From: Haloarcula taiwanensis | GTDB taxonomy: Archaea > Halobacteriota > Halobacteria > Halobacteriales > Haloarculaceae | Reading direction: 5' to 3' | DNA length: 64,000 nt | NCBI GenBank assembly: GCA_002844335.1 | Contig: CP019155.1 | Coordinates: forward strand, 62,001-126,000 | In this document: positions 33,902-43,673 of the stretch, piece after piece | Numbering within the stretch: the stretch's first letter is position 1 | Layout of the letters: each line of letters starts with the position of its first letter | The notes under the pieces: model-generated | Databases searched by the model: none | Seen by the model: only the letters and a program-made list of their open reading frames with translations | Told to the model about the DNA's origin: nothing | Translations under genes and position numbers: made by a program

Positions 33902-34054
33902 CGACGCCCCTCTATCGTACCCTGGCTCCCGCGCCGCGTCGATTTGTACCTGTGGCGACGTATATTTTTACGGTGTCTGTCCGGCATTCAATAATTCATA
34001 GTATTGTGCTTTCTGTGCAAACACTTATTTATCGCAAACGCCTATGATATATCG

Positions 34055-34414
34055 ATGACAACCGATACTCCGTCCGACACCGAGATGGCCGCGACGAACG
34101 AACCGCTTCACATTGACGGAGCGGACCAACTCAACGATGTCATCGGCAAGCACAATGTCGTCCTCGTGGATTTTTATGCCGACTGGTGTGGCCCGTGCCA
34201 GATGCTCGAACCGGTAGTCAAGACGCTAGCCGCGGAAACCGATGCGACCGTAGCCAAGGTCGATGTCGACGCCAACCAGCAACTCGCTCAGTCGTATGGT
34301 GTCCGGGGCGTCCCAACACTCATTCTGTTCGCCGACGGTGAGCAGGTCGAAGAGATCGTCGGCGTCAGAGGCGAAGCTGACCTCCGAGCGCTTATCGAGT
34401 CCTACACTGAATAG
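34055..34414 (+). CDS. Thioredoxin
   Basis: A 119-residue thioredoxin. 'VLVDFYADWCGPCQMLEP' carries the active-site pair Cys45/Cys48, and 'YGVRGVPTLILF' has the cis-Pro. The N-terminal 20 residues are an acidic extension. A TTATTTATC box (34025-34033) centred 26 bases before the ATG fits a leaderless transcript. Two direct TGTGC elements (34005-34009 and 34014-34018) precede the TATA box and may belong to the sulfur/redox regulon. It reduces protein disulfides in the cytoplasm. Confidence 0.93.
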   Translation: MTTDTPSDTEMAATNEPLHIDGADQLNDVIGKHNVVLVDFYADWCGPCQMLEPVVKTLAAETDATVAKVDVDANQQLAQSYGVRGVPTLILFADGEQVEEIVGVRGEADLRALIESYTE

Positions 34415-34663
34415 AATCGCATTTCTACACCGTCGAATAAGGAAAGTATCGCGACGACTGAGTCGAGCACGTGAGGTCGACCACCGTCGACGACGAGTCT
34501 GAGAAGCCGAGTCGCCCGCCATCCGCCAGCACGCGGTTGCCCTCTGTGGGCTCAGCTCACTCACTGTCCGACTGATCTTGGTTTATAAATACTTGGTGCG
34601 AGTTCAACCCCGGTGCACGCACCCACTCGTAATATATTGTCGGGTCCGCTATTACGCCACGTA

Positions 34664-35020
34664 ATGACAAAAGCAGCCATCATCATCCTCGCAGGGACGG
34701 AGGGACACGAAAACCTCGGCCGGCTCGCAAACGGCCTCGAAGCCGCAGCGGAGTTCGCACAGAACGATGAAGACGACCTCGAACTCATCTTCGACGGGGC
34801 CGGAACACAGTGGATTCCGGAACTCGAAGACGAGGACAGCGACTACCACGAACTGTATCAGAGTCTCAAGGATGACGTTGCAGTCTGTGACTACTGTTCC
34901 GGCGCGTTCGGCGTCGAAGACGCCGTCGACGACGCCGGGCTTGTCACGCTGGACGACCACGACGGCCACCCGAGCATCCGCTCACTCGTCGACGACGACT
35001 ACGAGGTCATCACCTTCTAA
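34664..35020 (+). CDS. DsrE-family-like protein
   Basis: A 118-residue protein from the ATG at 34664 (26-28 bases after the TAATATATT box at about 34630-34638). 'AAIIILAGTEGHENLGRLAN' and 'LELIFDGAGTQWIPEL' match the DsrE/YchN fold. 'VAVCDYCSGAFGVEDAV' has a CxxC pair where family members carry reactive Cys. Placement between thioredoxin and a CoA-disulfide-reductase-like protein suggests a persulfide or disulfide substrate; this is inference. Confidence 0.82.
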   Translation: MTKAAIIILAGTEGHENLGRLANGLEAAAEFAQNDEDDLELIFDGAGTQWIPELEDEDSDYHELYQSLKDDVAVCDYCSGAFGVEDAVDDAGLVTLDDHDGHPSIRSLVDDDYEVITF

Positions 35021-35209
35021 TTCCGACAGCAGAGGTCCAATCGCGCTGTATCGACCCACAGCGCGGCTGAATCGAAGGCCGTCCGTGTCTTTCACGGGAA
35101 CCACCGGACAGCCAATTCGAATCCGCTCCGGACACAAATATTCACAGTGGTCTCTGCAGTTACCCATTTCTCACTCAACACTAAGTACTGCAGCGACGCA
35201 ACGGACTGT

Positions 35210-36631
35210 ATGACAGACCCGTTCGTAGTCATCGGTGGCGACGCAGCCGGGCTAAGCGCCGCGAGCAAGTTCGCCCGTGAGGCACCGGACCGTGGCGTGA
35301 TTGTCTTCGAGAAGGGTGAGTGGGTGTCCTACGCCCACTGCGGGACGCCGTACTACGTGAAGGGAACTGTCGAGCGGCTGACTGACCTCCTCTCGCTGTC
35401 GCCCGAGCAGGCGGCCGAACGAGGTATCGACCTTCGCCGGGACCACGAGGTCGTCAGCGTCGATACCGATGCCGAGACGGTCACCGTCGCGCACGACGGC
35501 GAGACGTTCGACCAGCCATACGGCGACCTGCTCGTCGCGACAGGTGCACACGCCGTGACTGGACCGATCGCAGGGGCGGACCTCGACGGCGCGTTCACGA
35601 TGCACGGGCTGGACTCGGCCGCCGCAGTCCGCGCCGCGCTGTCCGGACCTGACGACGACGCCGTCGACACGAGTATCGAATACGTCGATACGGCGCTCGT
35701 CAAAAAGTATACCGACTGGGAGCCACCCGAGCGCGTCGCCATCGTCGGCGGCGGCTACGTCGGCGTGGAGATGGCCGAGGCGTTCCGCGCCCACGACGTG
35801 GAGACGCACCTCTTCCAGCGGTCGGGCCACCTCCTGCCGCCGTTCGGGGAAGCAGTGGGCGAGCGCGTTGCCGACCACCTCCGGGAGCAGGGCGTGACGC
35901 TGCATCTGAACACCGCTGTAGACGAACTCGTCGGCGACGAAAACGGGCGTGTTGCGTCAGTCGCTCACGACAGCGGCACCACCGATATGGGCCTCGCACT
36001 GGTCGGTATCGGCATCCGGCCGAACACCGCACTCGTCACAGACACACCGGTTGAACTGGGTGGTTCCGGGGCGATAGCGGTCGACGAGTACGGGGCGACG
36101 AACGTCGATGGCGTCTACGCCGCCGGGGACTGCGCCGAGGACCGCCACGCCGTGACCGATGCGCCCGACTGGGTTCCGCTCGGACTGACTGCGAACCGGG
36201 CCGGTCGCGCAATCGGGCAGACCGTCGCTGGTGACCCCTCCCTCGTCGGCGATATCGCCGGGACAGCCGTCGTGAAGGCGTTCGACCTCGAATGCGGGCG
36301 CGTCGGCCTCCTCGACCACGAAGAGGCCAGCGCTGCCGGGTTCGACCCGGTATCGAAAACAGTCACCGCCGGCTCCCGGTCAGGGTACTACCCCGGCGGC
36401 GACGACACCGACGTGACATTGGTCGCAGACCGGAAGAGCGGTCGCCTGCTGGGCGGTGCAATCGTCGGCGAAGACCGAGCGGCGATACGTATCGACACGC
36501 TCGCGACGGCCATCGAGGCTGATATGACTGTCGACGAACTGGAACGACTTGACCTGGCGTACGCGCCGCCGTTCAGCCCCGTCTGGGACCCGGTGCTGGT
36601 CGCCGCGAAGGTGCTCAACGGACACCTCTAG
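35210..36631 (+). CDS. CoA-disulfide-reductase/NADH-oxidase-like flavoprotein
   Basis: A 473-residue protein of the pyridine nucleotide-disulfide reductase class that uses a single Cys. 'VVIGGDAAGLSAASKFAREA' binds FAD, 'WVSYAHCGTPYYVKG' carries the redox Cys44, 'VAIVGGGYVGVEMAEAF' binds NAD(P)H, and 'DGVYAAGDCAED' is the second FAD motif. Single-Cys members reduce CoA disulfide, CoA persulfide or polysulfide, or act as NADH oxidase. The sulfur setting favours the CoA-disulfide or persulfide role. Start at ATG 35210; an upstream extension lacks homology. Confidence 0.88.
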   Translation: MTDPFVVIGGDAAGLSAASKFAREAPDRGVIVFEKGEWVSYAHCGTPYYVKGTVERLTDLLSLSPEQAAERGIDLRRDHEVVSVDTDAETVTVAHDGETFDQPYGDLLVATGAHAVTGPIAGADLDGAFTMHGLDSAAAVRAALSGPDDDAVDTSIEYVDTALVKKYTDWEPPERVAIVGGGYVGVEMAEAFRAHDVETHLFQRSGHLLPPFGEAVGERVADHLREQGVTLHLNTAVDELVGDENGRVASVAHDSGTTDMGLALVGIGIRPNTALVTDTPVELGGSGAIAVDEYGATNVDGVYAAGDCAEDRHAVTDAPDWVPLGLTANRAGRAIGQTVAGDPSLVGDIAGTAVVKAFDLECGRVGLLDHEEASAAGFDPVSKTVTAGSRSGYYPGGDDTDVTLVADRKSGRLLGGAIVGEDRAAIRIDTLATAIEADMTVDELERLDLAYAPPFSPVWDPVLVAAKVLNGHL

Positions 36632-36649
36632 GGGCCACGGCTCAGAGCG

Positions 36650-39235
36650 TTACAGACGCTTCACGCCGCTGGCGACAGCGAGGTACAGCGGCAAGGCGAG
36701 CAAGAGAGCCCCACCGATCAACCCCCAGTCGGCGAAGCCGAGCGGGACCGTCCCGAAGTAGGTGTTGAGAGGAGTGTACAGGACGGCGAGCTGCAGGAGT
36801 ACCGACCCACAAACGGCGGAGGCCAGCCACCGGTTCGACAGTTGCGGTGTCTCCCGGAGCCAGCGAATCACGTGCAGTTTCTCGAATTCGAGGAAGACGA
36901 ACCCGGTGAACACCATCGTCATCGCGTAAGGCGTGACTGTGGGTGCGCCTGCAAGCGTGACCAGTAGCAGCCCGAGCATTACGGCTGTCGAAATGACTCC
37001 CGTGCCCCCGATGAGTGCGAGCATCTCGCGGTCGATGATGCCCCGGTCCGGGTCTCTGGGCGGCCGCTGCATCACGTCGCCGCTTTTCGGGTCGGCCCCA
37101 AGCGCGAGCGCTGGCAGTCCGTCAGTCAGGAGATTAATCCACAGCAATTGTACCGCCGGCAAGACGAGGTAGCCAAAGAGCGAGGCGAGAAAGACGATAG
37201 CCACTTCTGCCACATTGGCACTCAGCAGGTACCCGACGAACTTCCAGACGTTGTCGAAGATCGCCCGTCCGCGCTCGATTGCCCGCTCGATTGTCGCGTA
37301 GTTATCGTCCAGCAGGATAACATCGCTGGCCTGTTTGGCCACGTCAGTTCCGCGGACGCCCATTGCGACGCCGATATCGGCGTTTTTCAGCGCCGGTGCG
37401 TCGTTGACCCCGTCGCCAGTCATTGCGACGGTATGGCCGTTCGCCTGTAACGCTTGCAGAATCCGTACTTTGTGCTCCGGAGACGTGCGTGCGAACACGT
37501 CCACAGACTCGACGCGGTCACGGAGCGCTGCCTCGGAGCAATCCTCGACGTCGCGGCCGTCCATCACGCGCTCGCCGATCCCGAGTTTGCCGGCGATGGC
37601 CGCGGCGGTCCGGACGTTGTCCCCGGTCACCATCTTCACGCCGACGCCGGCACGCTCAGTCGCCGCAATCGCGTCGGCGACCTCTCCACGGGCCGGGTCG
37701 ATCATGCCGAGCAGCCCGGCGAAGATCAGGTCGTCGCTGATATCGTCGGCCCGCCCGGTTGTGTCATCGCGTTCGACCACGTCGGCGTCCGCTGAGTACG
37801 CCACGGCGAGCACCCTGAGCGCGTCGTCAGCGAACGCTCTGACTTGCCCCCTGATCTGCTCGGCGCTGTCGGCCGTTAGGTCCGCCGGTCCAGTGTCGGT
37901 GAGGACACGGGCGCACTTCGAGAGGATGACTTCGGGTGCGCCTTTGACGTAGACCGTGTCATCGTGCACAGTGCCCATCCACTTGCGCTCCGAGGAGAAC
38001 GGTATCTCGTCTGTTCTCGGGTTCGCTTCACGGAGACGTTCGACGTTGATGCCGGACTCATCAGCCGCCATGACGATGGCCTGCTCCGTCGGGTCGCCCT
38101 CTTCGAGGGTCGCATCGCTACACAGTGTCCCTGCACGCAGCACTTTGGCAACGCGGTCCGGCAAGGATTCCCCGTCTATCTCGCCAGTGTCGACAACGGC
38201 GTTGTTGACCCAGATCCGACTAACTGACATTCGCCCCTCGGTCAGCGTCCCGGTCTTGTCCGTACAGATGACATCGACGGAGCCCAGCGCCTCGACGGCG
38301 GGCAAGCGCCGCACGAGCGCGTTCTCGTCGGCCATTTTCCGGACACCGAGGGCCAGCGTTAGCGTCACCACCGCTGGAAGGCCTTCCGGAACCGCAGCCA
38401 CCGCGAGTGATATCGCGGTGAGTGCCGCCTGAACCAGTTCGGTCCCCTGGAGGACGAGAAGAGGGACAACGAGCGCAGCAAGAGCTATCACACCGATACC
38501 AAGTGTCCGCCCGAGTGCGTCGAGTTCAGTCTGGAGTGGTGTGTCGGTTTCCTCCGTGCCCGCGAGCTTGCGGGCGATGGACCCGACCTCAGTGTTCATC
38601 CCGGTTGTCGTGATGACGGCGACAGCCGAACCGCGCGTGACGTTCGTCCCCTTGTACACCATCGGTTCGCGCTCCGCAAGCGGTGTATCGGTTCCGACCG
38701 GCTCAGTTCCCTTCGCGACCGGCGTGCTCTCACCAGTGAGCGCTGCTTCGTCTACTTCCAAGGACTGACAGTCAATCAGCCGACCGTCGGCTGGAACGAC
38801 GTCACCGCTCTCCAGTTCGATAACGTCACCCGGGACGAGTTCGGTCGCGTCGACCTCGACAGATTTGCCGTCGCGCCTGACTGTCGCGGTTGGAGCGGTC
38901 AGTTCTCGCAAGGATTCGAGCGTTCCCTCTGCACGGTAGTCCTGGACGAAGCCGAACAGACCGTTCCCGACTACAATCACGGCTATCAGGACTGCGTCGA
39001 CAGCGTGTCCCGCCCACACGGACAGTATCGCGGCCGCAACGAGAACCCAGATAAGGCCGCTATCGAACTGTGCAACAGCGATATCGAGTGGTGTCCGTTT
39101 GCTGCCCTGCGTGATTTCGTTCTCGCCGTGTCTGTCGCGCCGAGAGCGGGCTTCCGACGCCGATAGCCCGGCAGACTCGCTGTCGAGTCCGGAAAGAACG
39201 TCGGCAGTCGGTTGCGTGTGGGCAGCTTCGGACAT
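36650..39235 (-). CDS. Cation-transporting P-type ATPase, P2A (calcium-type)
   Basis: An 861-residue P-type ATPase. The actuator motif is 'LTGESTPV', the phosphorylation site '[13 protein letters not shown]', and the hinge '[17 protein letters not shown]'. In M4 the ion-site text is '[18 protein letters not shown]', and in M6 '[15 protein letters not shown]', a combination typical of calcium (SERCA/PMR1-like) pumps. The N-terminal region has the 'GL-x-x-x-EA-x-x-R-x-x-x-x-G-x-N' segment of the cation ATPase N domain. It would extrude Ca2+ (or possibly Mn2+) from the cytoplasm. It converges with the flavoprotein gene and is not in an operon. Confidence 0.9.
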   Translation of the reverse strand: MSEAAHTQPTADVLSGLDSESAGLSASEARSRRDRHGENEITQGSKRTPLDIAVAQFDSGLIWVLVAAAILSVWAGHAVDAVLIAVIVVGNGLFGFVQDYRAEGTLESLRELTAPTATVRRDGKSVEVDATELVPGDVIELESGDVVPADGRLIDCQSLEVDEAALTGESTPVAKGTEPVGTDTPLAEREPMVYKGTNVTRGSAVAVITTTGMNTEVGSIARKLAGTEETDTPLQTELDALGRTLGIGVIALAALVVPLLVLQGTELVQAALTAISLAVAAVPEGLPAVVTLTLALGVRKMADENALVRRLPAVEALGSVDVICTDKTGTLTEGRMSVSRIWVNNAVVDTGEIDGESLPDRVAKVLRAGTLCSDATLEEGDPTEQAIVMAADESGINVERLREANPRTDEIPFSSERKWMGTVHDDTVYVKGAPEVILSKCARVLTDTGPADLTADSAEQIRGQVRAFADDALRVLAVAYSADADVVERDDTTGRADDISDDLIFAGLLGMIDPARGEVADAIAATERAGVGVKMVTGDNVRTAAAIAGKLGIGERVMDGRDVEDCSEAALRDRVESVDVFARTSPEHKVRILQALQANGHTVAMTGDGVNDAPALKNADIGVAMGVRGTDVAKQASDVILLDDNYATIERAIERGRAIFDNVWKFVGYLLSANVAEVAIVFLASLFGYLVLPAVQLLWINLLTDGLPALALGADPKSGDVMQRPPRDPDRGIIDREMLALIGGTGVISTAVMLGLLLVTLAGAPTVTPYAMTMVFTGFVFLEFEKLHVIRWLRETPQLSNRWLASAVCGSVLLQLAVLYTPLNTYFGTVPLGFADWGLIGGALLLALPLYLAVASGVKRL

Positions 39236-39384
39236 GGACGGCAGATCTACCGCTGTGTTGATATGAGTTTACCTCCGTAGTACGGCAGTGCTTCTTTGAG
39301 ACGCTGGTTTCGACGGGGAATGGACGCATCAATTGTATGATATCCATACTCGCACTCGCCGGTACTGCTGAGAGCCGTCTCGTG

Positions 39385-39819
39385 TTAGAGTTCGGTTCGT
39401 CCCGTCAGGTCATCCGGCACGAGGCGGTAAAATTCGAATGTCACCTCGCGGAGCGGGCGTTCGAAGATGTCGACCAGCGGAATGTCGACGTGTTCGAGTC
39501 CCGCTAGCGTGTCCGTCTCAATTCCCTCCCGTTCGACATCTTCAAGTCGACCGCTGGCGGCCACACTCTGCCACCCAGTCTCTGTCTCGCGATAGGTCAC
39601 GAACGTCGCCGAGCGGTCGCTGAGTTCGCCCTTCGACTTCTCAGCGCCGACAGCCAGCCGGAAATAGAAGGTAGTAGTCGGCGCGTCGTACCCGTATGAT
39701 ACCGGAACCGAGTGTGGCGGTGCGTCGCCGGCAGCCAGCGAGAGGACGCCCGTCCCCCCGTTGCCCAGAAGCGCGTCCCGTTCCTCGTCCGTCATCGTAA
39801 TCGGGTTGTCCGCGGACAT
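39385..39819 (-). CDS. Pyridoxamine-5'-phosphate-oxidase-like (split-barrel flavin) protein
   Basis: 144 residues from the ATG at 39819 (an ATG eight codons on is possible). 'GTGVLSLAAGDAPPHSVPVSYGYD' style text with 'GEKSKGEL' and 'ATFVTYRE' follows the PNPOx split barrel: strand-loop-strand with a Ser/Tyr-rich flavin site. Family members bind FMN, F420 or heme. It is one of two such genes here (see 41130-41609), separated by a stress protein. Function is not fixed. Confidence 0.8.
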   Translation of the reverse strand: MSADNPITMTDEERDALLGNGGTGVLSLAAGDAPPHSVPVSYGYDAPTTTFYFRLAVGAEKSKGELSDRSATFVTYRETETGWQSVAASGRLEDVEREGIETDTLAGLEHVDIPLVDIFERPLREVTFEFYRLVPDDLTGRTEL

Positions 39820-39946
39820 AGTTACTGTCACAACAGGAACAGCAATAAGTGCACGGTCGAGCCGCATCTGACTGCTGGCTCGCTGGGGACATGGCCGACG
39901 CCGTCCGCAGTCAGACGCTGGCAGACAGAAACGCGTGACGCTGTTT

Positions 39947-40849
39947 TCAGGCTTTGTCGCCATGCTGGTCTCGGGCATTGACTGCCAGCACAGGCATGTC
40001 AGCGTGTCTGATGACCCGTTCTGTCGTGCTTCCCATGAGGAACCGATTGAGCCCTGTCCGACCGGCCGTCCCCATCGCAATCAGATCGACATCGTTCTCC
40101 TCAGCGTAATCGAGAATATCTGCCGCCGGGAATCCATCGACGACCTGCGTGACAGCGTCCACGCCGGACTCGCGTGCTTGCGCTGCAATCCGCTCGGTCA
40201 CCTTCTTACCTTGTGATTCCAGAGTATCGATCAAGTCTTTCGGCAGCGTGTATTCCGAACCGGTCGCCACGTCGCCGAGGTTGACGACGTTCAGAACGTG
40301 AACGCGAGAATCGAACTGCGCTGCAATCTCGCATGCCGGTTCGACAGCAGCCGTTGCAGACGTGCTTCCGTCCGTCGGGATGAGAATGTCGTCGTAGGAG
40401 TCGGTCTCGCGACTCTGTTCGGTTGCGCGGACGGTAAAAACGGGGACATCAGCCTGCCGGACGACGCTCTCTGTCACGCTTCCGGCGAGATATCGCCCGA
40501 CACCGGTACGACCGTGCGTTCCCATCGCAATCAGGTCGATATCGTGGTCGTCGCGGTATGCACAGATCTCGTCGACAGGATTGCCCGTGCGGATAGTCGT
40601 CTGTATCGCTCCAGCGGCGTCCACCGCGTCTGTGATGGCCGTGACTGCTGCGTCGGCGTCGGCCCTCATGCGGTCGCGTGTCTCGTCGTCGAGTTCACCA
40701 CTGCTGAATGGTCCGCCCGCCGTTCGCGTATCGATGACAGCCATGACGTGCAGAGTCCCGCTGAACGCACGCGCAAGCGCTGCCCCGTGTTCAGCGGCCC
40801 GGGTTGCGTGCTCGCTGCCGTCGGTCGGAACCAGGATTGAATCGAACAT
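39947..40849 (-). CDS. Universal stress protein, tandem UspA domains
   Basis: A 300-residue double-domain protein. Halves begin 'MFDSILVPTDGSEHATRAA' and 'YDDILIPTDGSTSATAAV'. The ATP loops are 'MGTHGRTGVGRYLAGSVTES' and 'MGTAGRTGLNRFLMGSTTER', intact G-2X-G-9X-G(S/T) in both halves, unlike the divergent set in the protein at 5638. It may bind ATP and act under stress or low oxygen. Flanked by two flavin split-barrel genes. The promoter region lies in 40850-41129. Confidence 0.9.
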   Translation of the reverse strand: MFDSILVPTDGSEHATRAAEHGAALARAFSGTLHVMAVIDTRTAGGPFSSGELDDETRDRMRADADAAVTAITDAVDAAGAIQTTIRTGNPVDEICAYRDDHDIDLIAMGTHGRTGVGRYLAGSVTESVVRQADVPVFTVRATEQSRETDSYDDILIPTDGSTSATAAVEPACEIAAQFDSRVHVLNVVNLGDVATGSEYTLPKDLIDTLESQGKKVTERIAAQARESGVDAVTQVVDGFPAADILDYAEENDVDLIAMGTAGRTGLNRFLMGSTTERVIRHADMPVLAVNARDQHGDKA

Positions 40850-41129
40850 TGCTGCGTTTACAGCTCGTTGCTGTCAGTCAATAAACTGCAGTCGTGGTTC
40901 TCACGTTATTAGAAATCCGGTAGGTGGGTGTGGCACCCAACTGTTTTACCGGGATTATCACGAGTTCTCGGCGGGATGTGTCCCGGGAATATAACGAGTA
41001 CCGGGTCCGTTCGGAGATGGCGCAGTATCTGTGCCACACAGCAGGCGGCCTCTCCCTGAGGAGCGCGCTCTACTTTTTTTACCGTGGGGTCACATTCAGG
41101 ATACGTAACTGGATGATCAGACGCGAGCT
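40850..41129. promoter_or_regulatory. Divergent promoter region with nested hairpin
   Basis: 280 bases between the stress protein (minus) and the flavin-barrel gene (plus). CCGGTA (40917-40922) and TACCGG (40947-40952) enclose a second stem TGGGTG-TGG-CACCCA (40925-40939). A T-rich ACTTTTTTTACC box at about 41071-41082 is the likely plus-strand TATA region. No gene seen. Confidence 0.45.
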
Positions 41130-41609
41130 ATGACAATCGATGAATTAGAGGCGTACGGACTTGAGCGGATGGACGACGAGGAGATACAGGAGTTCCTCGC
41201 CACACACTCAACCGGCGTCCTCGGGCTTCCGACAACAGATGTTCCGTATCTGCTGCCGCTCTCGTACGGCTTCGACGATGGGGCGTGTCTCTATTTCACG
41301 TACCTGCTGGGCGAGTCAAGTCAGAAAGCGGACCTAACTGAGCGGGCCGGCCGCGGCCGGTTTCTCGTTTACGAGATTGACACCGCGTTTGAGTGGCAGA
41401 GCGTGATGCTTGCCGGGGATATCAACAGTGTCCCAGAAGACGAGTGGGCAGAGATTACGGCGATGACACAAAACGCCTGGCGACCCAACACGCTCCAGAC
41501 GGCCACCACGTCCGGCGGAGTCGCGCTTTACGAATTCGAGATAACGGATCTCACCGGAATCAAGCAGACCGGACTGGCTCCCGACTTTCGGGAGAACATC
41601 GAACCGTGA
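41130..41609 (+). CDS. Pyridoxamine-5'-phosphate-oxidase-like (split-barrel flavin) protein
   Basis: A 159-residue protein. 'QEFLATHSTGVLGLPTTDVP' and 'LLPLSYGFDDGACLYFTYLLG' are the opening strands of the split barrel, then 'GESSQKADLTERAGRGRFLV' style helix and strand that bind the flavin phosphate. It is about 30% similar by eye to the minus-strand gene at 39385. It starts at the ATG at 41130. Like its partner it may sit in a redox or stress module with the Usp between them. Confidence 0.82.
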   Translation: MTIDELEAYGLERMDDEEIQEFLATHSTGVLGLPTTDVPYLLPLSYGFDDGACLYFTYLLGESSQKADLTERAGRGRFLVYEIDTAFEWQSVMLAGDINSVPEDEWAEITAMTQNAWRPNTLQTATTSGGVALYEFEITDLTGIKQTGLAPDFRENIEP

Positions 41610-41743
41610 CTGTCGGTTGCTCGTGGTACAACCGGACGACATTACTGAAATGACGATACTCCTGCGCCAGTAGAAGCTGGCAGATTCCGCTGTTGGCGGG
41701 CGCTACGTGTAATAAGGTGCAACTAAGTGAGGATTGTAAGTAG

Positions 41744-41992
41744 ATTGAAATAGGATGGGAGCCTGCGCTGGCAGAAGTCGCCGAGAGAGGCGACGCCGTT
41801 GACGTCGAGGTCACCACTCGATGCTGTCACGGGAACCCGTACCTGGAAATTATCAGCTATACAGACGAGGTCGACGCCGATCTGGTCGTGCTCGGCTACC
41901 ACGGCCATTCTCACAGCAAAGGCAACCAGATCGGCAGTGTGACAGACCGGGTTGTCCAGAACGCGGGGCGGCCAGTGCTGGTGGCTACCTGA
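41744..41992 (+). pseudogene. 5'-truncated universal stress protein
   Basis: The open frame runs from a TAG at 41741-41743 to TGA at 41990-41992 and has no ATG or GTG near its start. It encodes the second half of a UspA domain: 'DLVVLGYHGHSHSKGNQIGSV' (ATP-loop G-2X-G-9X-G(S/T) with changes) and 'DRVVQNAGRPVLVAT'. The first 70 residues are missing. It is likely a fragment left after a deletion. Confidence 0.65.
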
Positions 41993-42127
41993 GAGGGCGA
42001 CAGATCCGTTCGAACAGGGGTTCGCCGGTGGAGGTGTGTCTGAGTACATCCGTCTGTGATTCAGCGGCGGCAGCGACGGCGACCGAAACCGATTCCAGTG
42101 CTACTGTTCGAAACAGACTATTGAGAG

Positions 42128-42448
42128 ATGCTCCAACCGACGGCTGACTGGATCGGTCCCGGTCAATCCGCAGTGTTGATCGCCGTACTAGGCCTCGCTA
42201 CACTCGGAACGGTGGCGCTGTTTGTCGTCGCAGCGGTCAGTACACGCCGGCGCCGGTCACGCCCGTACGTGCTGTTGACCGTCGCTATCGGGTTACTGGT
42301 CGTGCGGTCCGTGGTCGGTATCGGGACCGTTCTCGGTGTCGTCCCGATGGTCGTACACCACCTCACTGAACACGGGTTCGACTTCCTGATCGCGCTGCTG
42401 GTACTGAGTGCGATCTATTCGGTCGCACCGCCGAGCGTCCCCGACTGA
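42128..42448 (+). CDS. Small three-helix membrane protein next to nosL
   Basis: A 106-residue protein with three hydrophobic helices and an Arg-rich loop ('VSTRRRRSRPYVLLTV'). I recall a haloarchaeal family (DUF7471) found beside N2O reductase genes, but this is unverified. It is 58 bases upstream of nosL on the same strand. Possible partner of the nos maturation system or a heme/copper relay component; no motif shows this. Confidence 0.65.
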   Translation: MLQPTADWIGPGQSAVLIAVLGLATLGTVALFVVAAVSTRRRRSRPYVLLTVAIGLLVVRSVVGIGTVLGVVPMVVHHLTEHGFDFLIALLVLSAIYSVAPPSVPD

Positions 42449-42506
42449 CCGGCGTTTCGACGGTCGCACCATGAACCATTTGGTGTCGTTCAGTGTACTA
42501 CCTCGT

Positions 42507-43073
42507 ATGTCCAAACACACAACAGGGTTCACACGGCGATGCTTCTTGGCCGGGGCTGGGACTGTGGCCGTCGTCTCGCTTTCGGGGTGTCTGGGAACCA
42601 GTGAGGAGATGGACCCGGTCAGCATCGAAAGCGGCCAGAACTGTGACCAGTGTGGAATGGTTATCGACCAGCACCCGGGGCCAGCCGGCCAAACGTACTA
42701 TCAGAACAATTCGCCCGAGGGCCACGACCCGCCGGCACGGTTCTGCAGTACGACCTGCACGTATCGCCACCGATTCGCCAAAGAACAATCGGGGTGGACG
42801 CCCGCGGAAACGTTCCTCACCGACTACAGTACACGCGACTACGAGACCCAGACCGACGGGGGCAAGACAATTATCTCTCGCCATCTGGGGCGAGAAGCCT
42901 TCGCTTCGACGGAACGCCTCACTGTCGTCGCGAACTCCGAGGTAGAGGGTGCGATGGGGACCGCTATCGTTCCGTTTAGCGACAGCGGGGACGCCGAGTC
43001 GTTTGCCGAAGAACACGGCGGTCAGACGCTCCCCGCAGAGGAGATATCGCGGGAACTAGTCGGCGGAATGTAG
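42507..43073 (+). CDS. nosL: NosL, copper chaperone lipoprotein for N2O reductase
   Basis: A 188-residue protein. The signal 'TRRCFLAGAGTVAVVSLSGC' has a twin-Arg and a lipobox Cys. 'GQNCDQCGMVIDQHPG' is the CxxCGM copper motif of NosL; 'ARFCSTTCTYRHRF' adds a second Cys pair. 'GAMGTAIVPFSDSGDAESFA' is the closing NosL text. NosL delivers Cu(I) to the CuZ site of nitrous oxide reductase outside the membrane. The start at 42507 follows from the signal peptide. nosZ is not in the window. Confidence 0.92.
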   Translation: MSKHTTGFTRRCFLAGAGTVAVVSLSGCLGTSEEMDPVSIESGQNCDQCGMVIDQHPGPAGQTYYQNNSPEGHDPPARFCSTTCTYRHRFAKEQSGWTPAETFLTDYSTRDYETQTDGGKTIISRHLGREAFASTERLTVVANSEVEGAMGTAIVPFSDSGDAESFAEEHGGQTLPAEEISRELVGGM

Positions 43074-43143
43074 GCGAGTTCCCACGCGGTGAGAACGTTC
43101 GATACCCTGTTGTTTCGGTGGATAGAACGCTGTCTTGAAGACA

Positions 43144-43671
43144 ATGTCCACGGTTACTGAGCAAGTGCGTTCCCACGTCGAGTCCAAACCGGGAGTTCAT
43201 TTCAACGCGCTTGCAGCAGATCTCGATATCGCGACTGGCCAAGCACAGTATCACCTGCGGAAACTGCGCCGTGCCGGCGATATCGTCGCCGAAGAGATTC
43301 AGGGTAAAACGCACTATTACAGCCGGGAGTACGACCCCTGGGAGCGGCGTGTACTCGCCTTTGCCCGGCGGGAGACTGCGCGGACGATTCTCTTGCATCT
43401 TCTGGAAGCGGAGTCCCTGTCAGCAGACGAACTGACCGACCGGCTGGGCGTCGCCCGGAGTACGGTTTCCTGGCACGTTTCGGCACTGGCCGACGCAGAG
43501 ATACTCGAGAAGTCGTACGGTGACCGGGGTCGTGTCGTCGTGACCCTGACTGACCCGAACGAGACACAGCGGCTGCTTGCGGCGGTTCGTCCGTCGCTTA
43601 CAGATCGTCTTATCGACCGGTTCACGCGGCTGGTCGACGAAGGGCTCGCGGCCGCGGCAGACGACGGCTGA
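43144..43671 (+). CDS. Two-domain winged-helix regulator
   Basis: A 175-residue protein from the ATG at 43144 (TTG at 43135 is less likely). The first winged helix covers residues about 1-65 ('VHFNALAADLDIATGQAQYH', 'LRKLRRAGDIVAEEIQGK'). The second covers about 75-145 ('LSADELTDRLGVARSTVSWH', 'VSALADAEILEKSY'). This two-HTH layout is common for haloarchaeal regulators beside nos and nar genes. It lies between nosL and the nosDFY operon (convergent with nosY), so it may control them. Confidence 0.8.
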   Translation: MSTVTEQVRSHVESKPGVHFNALAADLDIATGQAQYHLRKLRRAGDIVAEEIQGKTHYYSREYDPWERRVLAFARRETARTILLHLLEAESLSADELTDRLGVARSTVSWHVSALADAEILEKSYGDRGRVVVTLTDPNETQRLLAAVRPSLTDRLIDRFTRLVDEGLAAAADDG

Positions 43672-43673
43672 AC

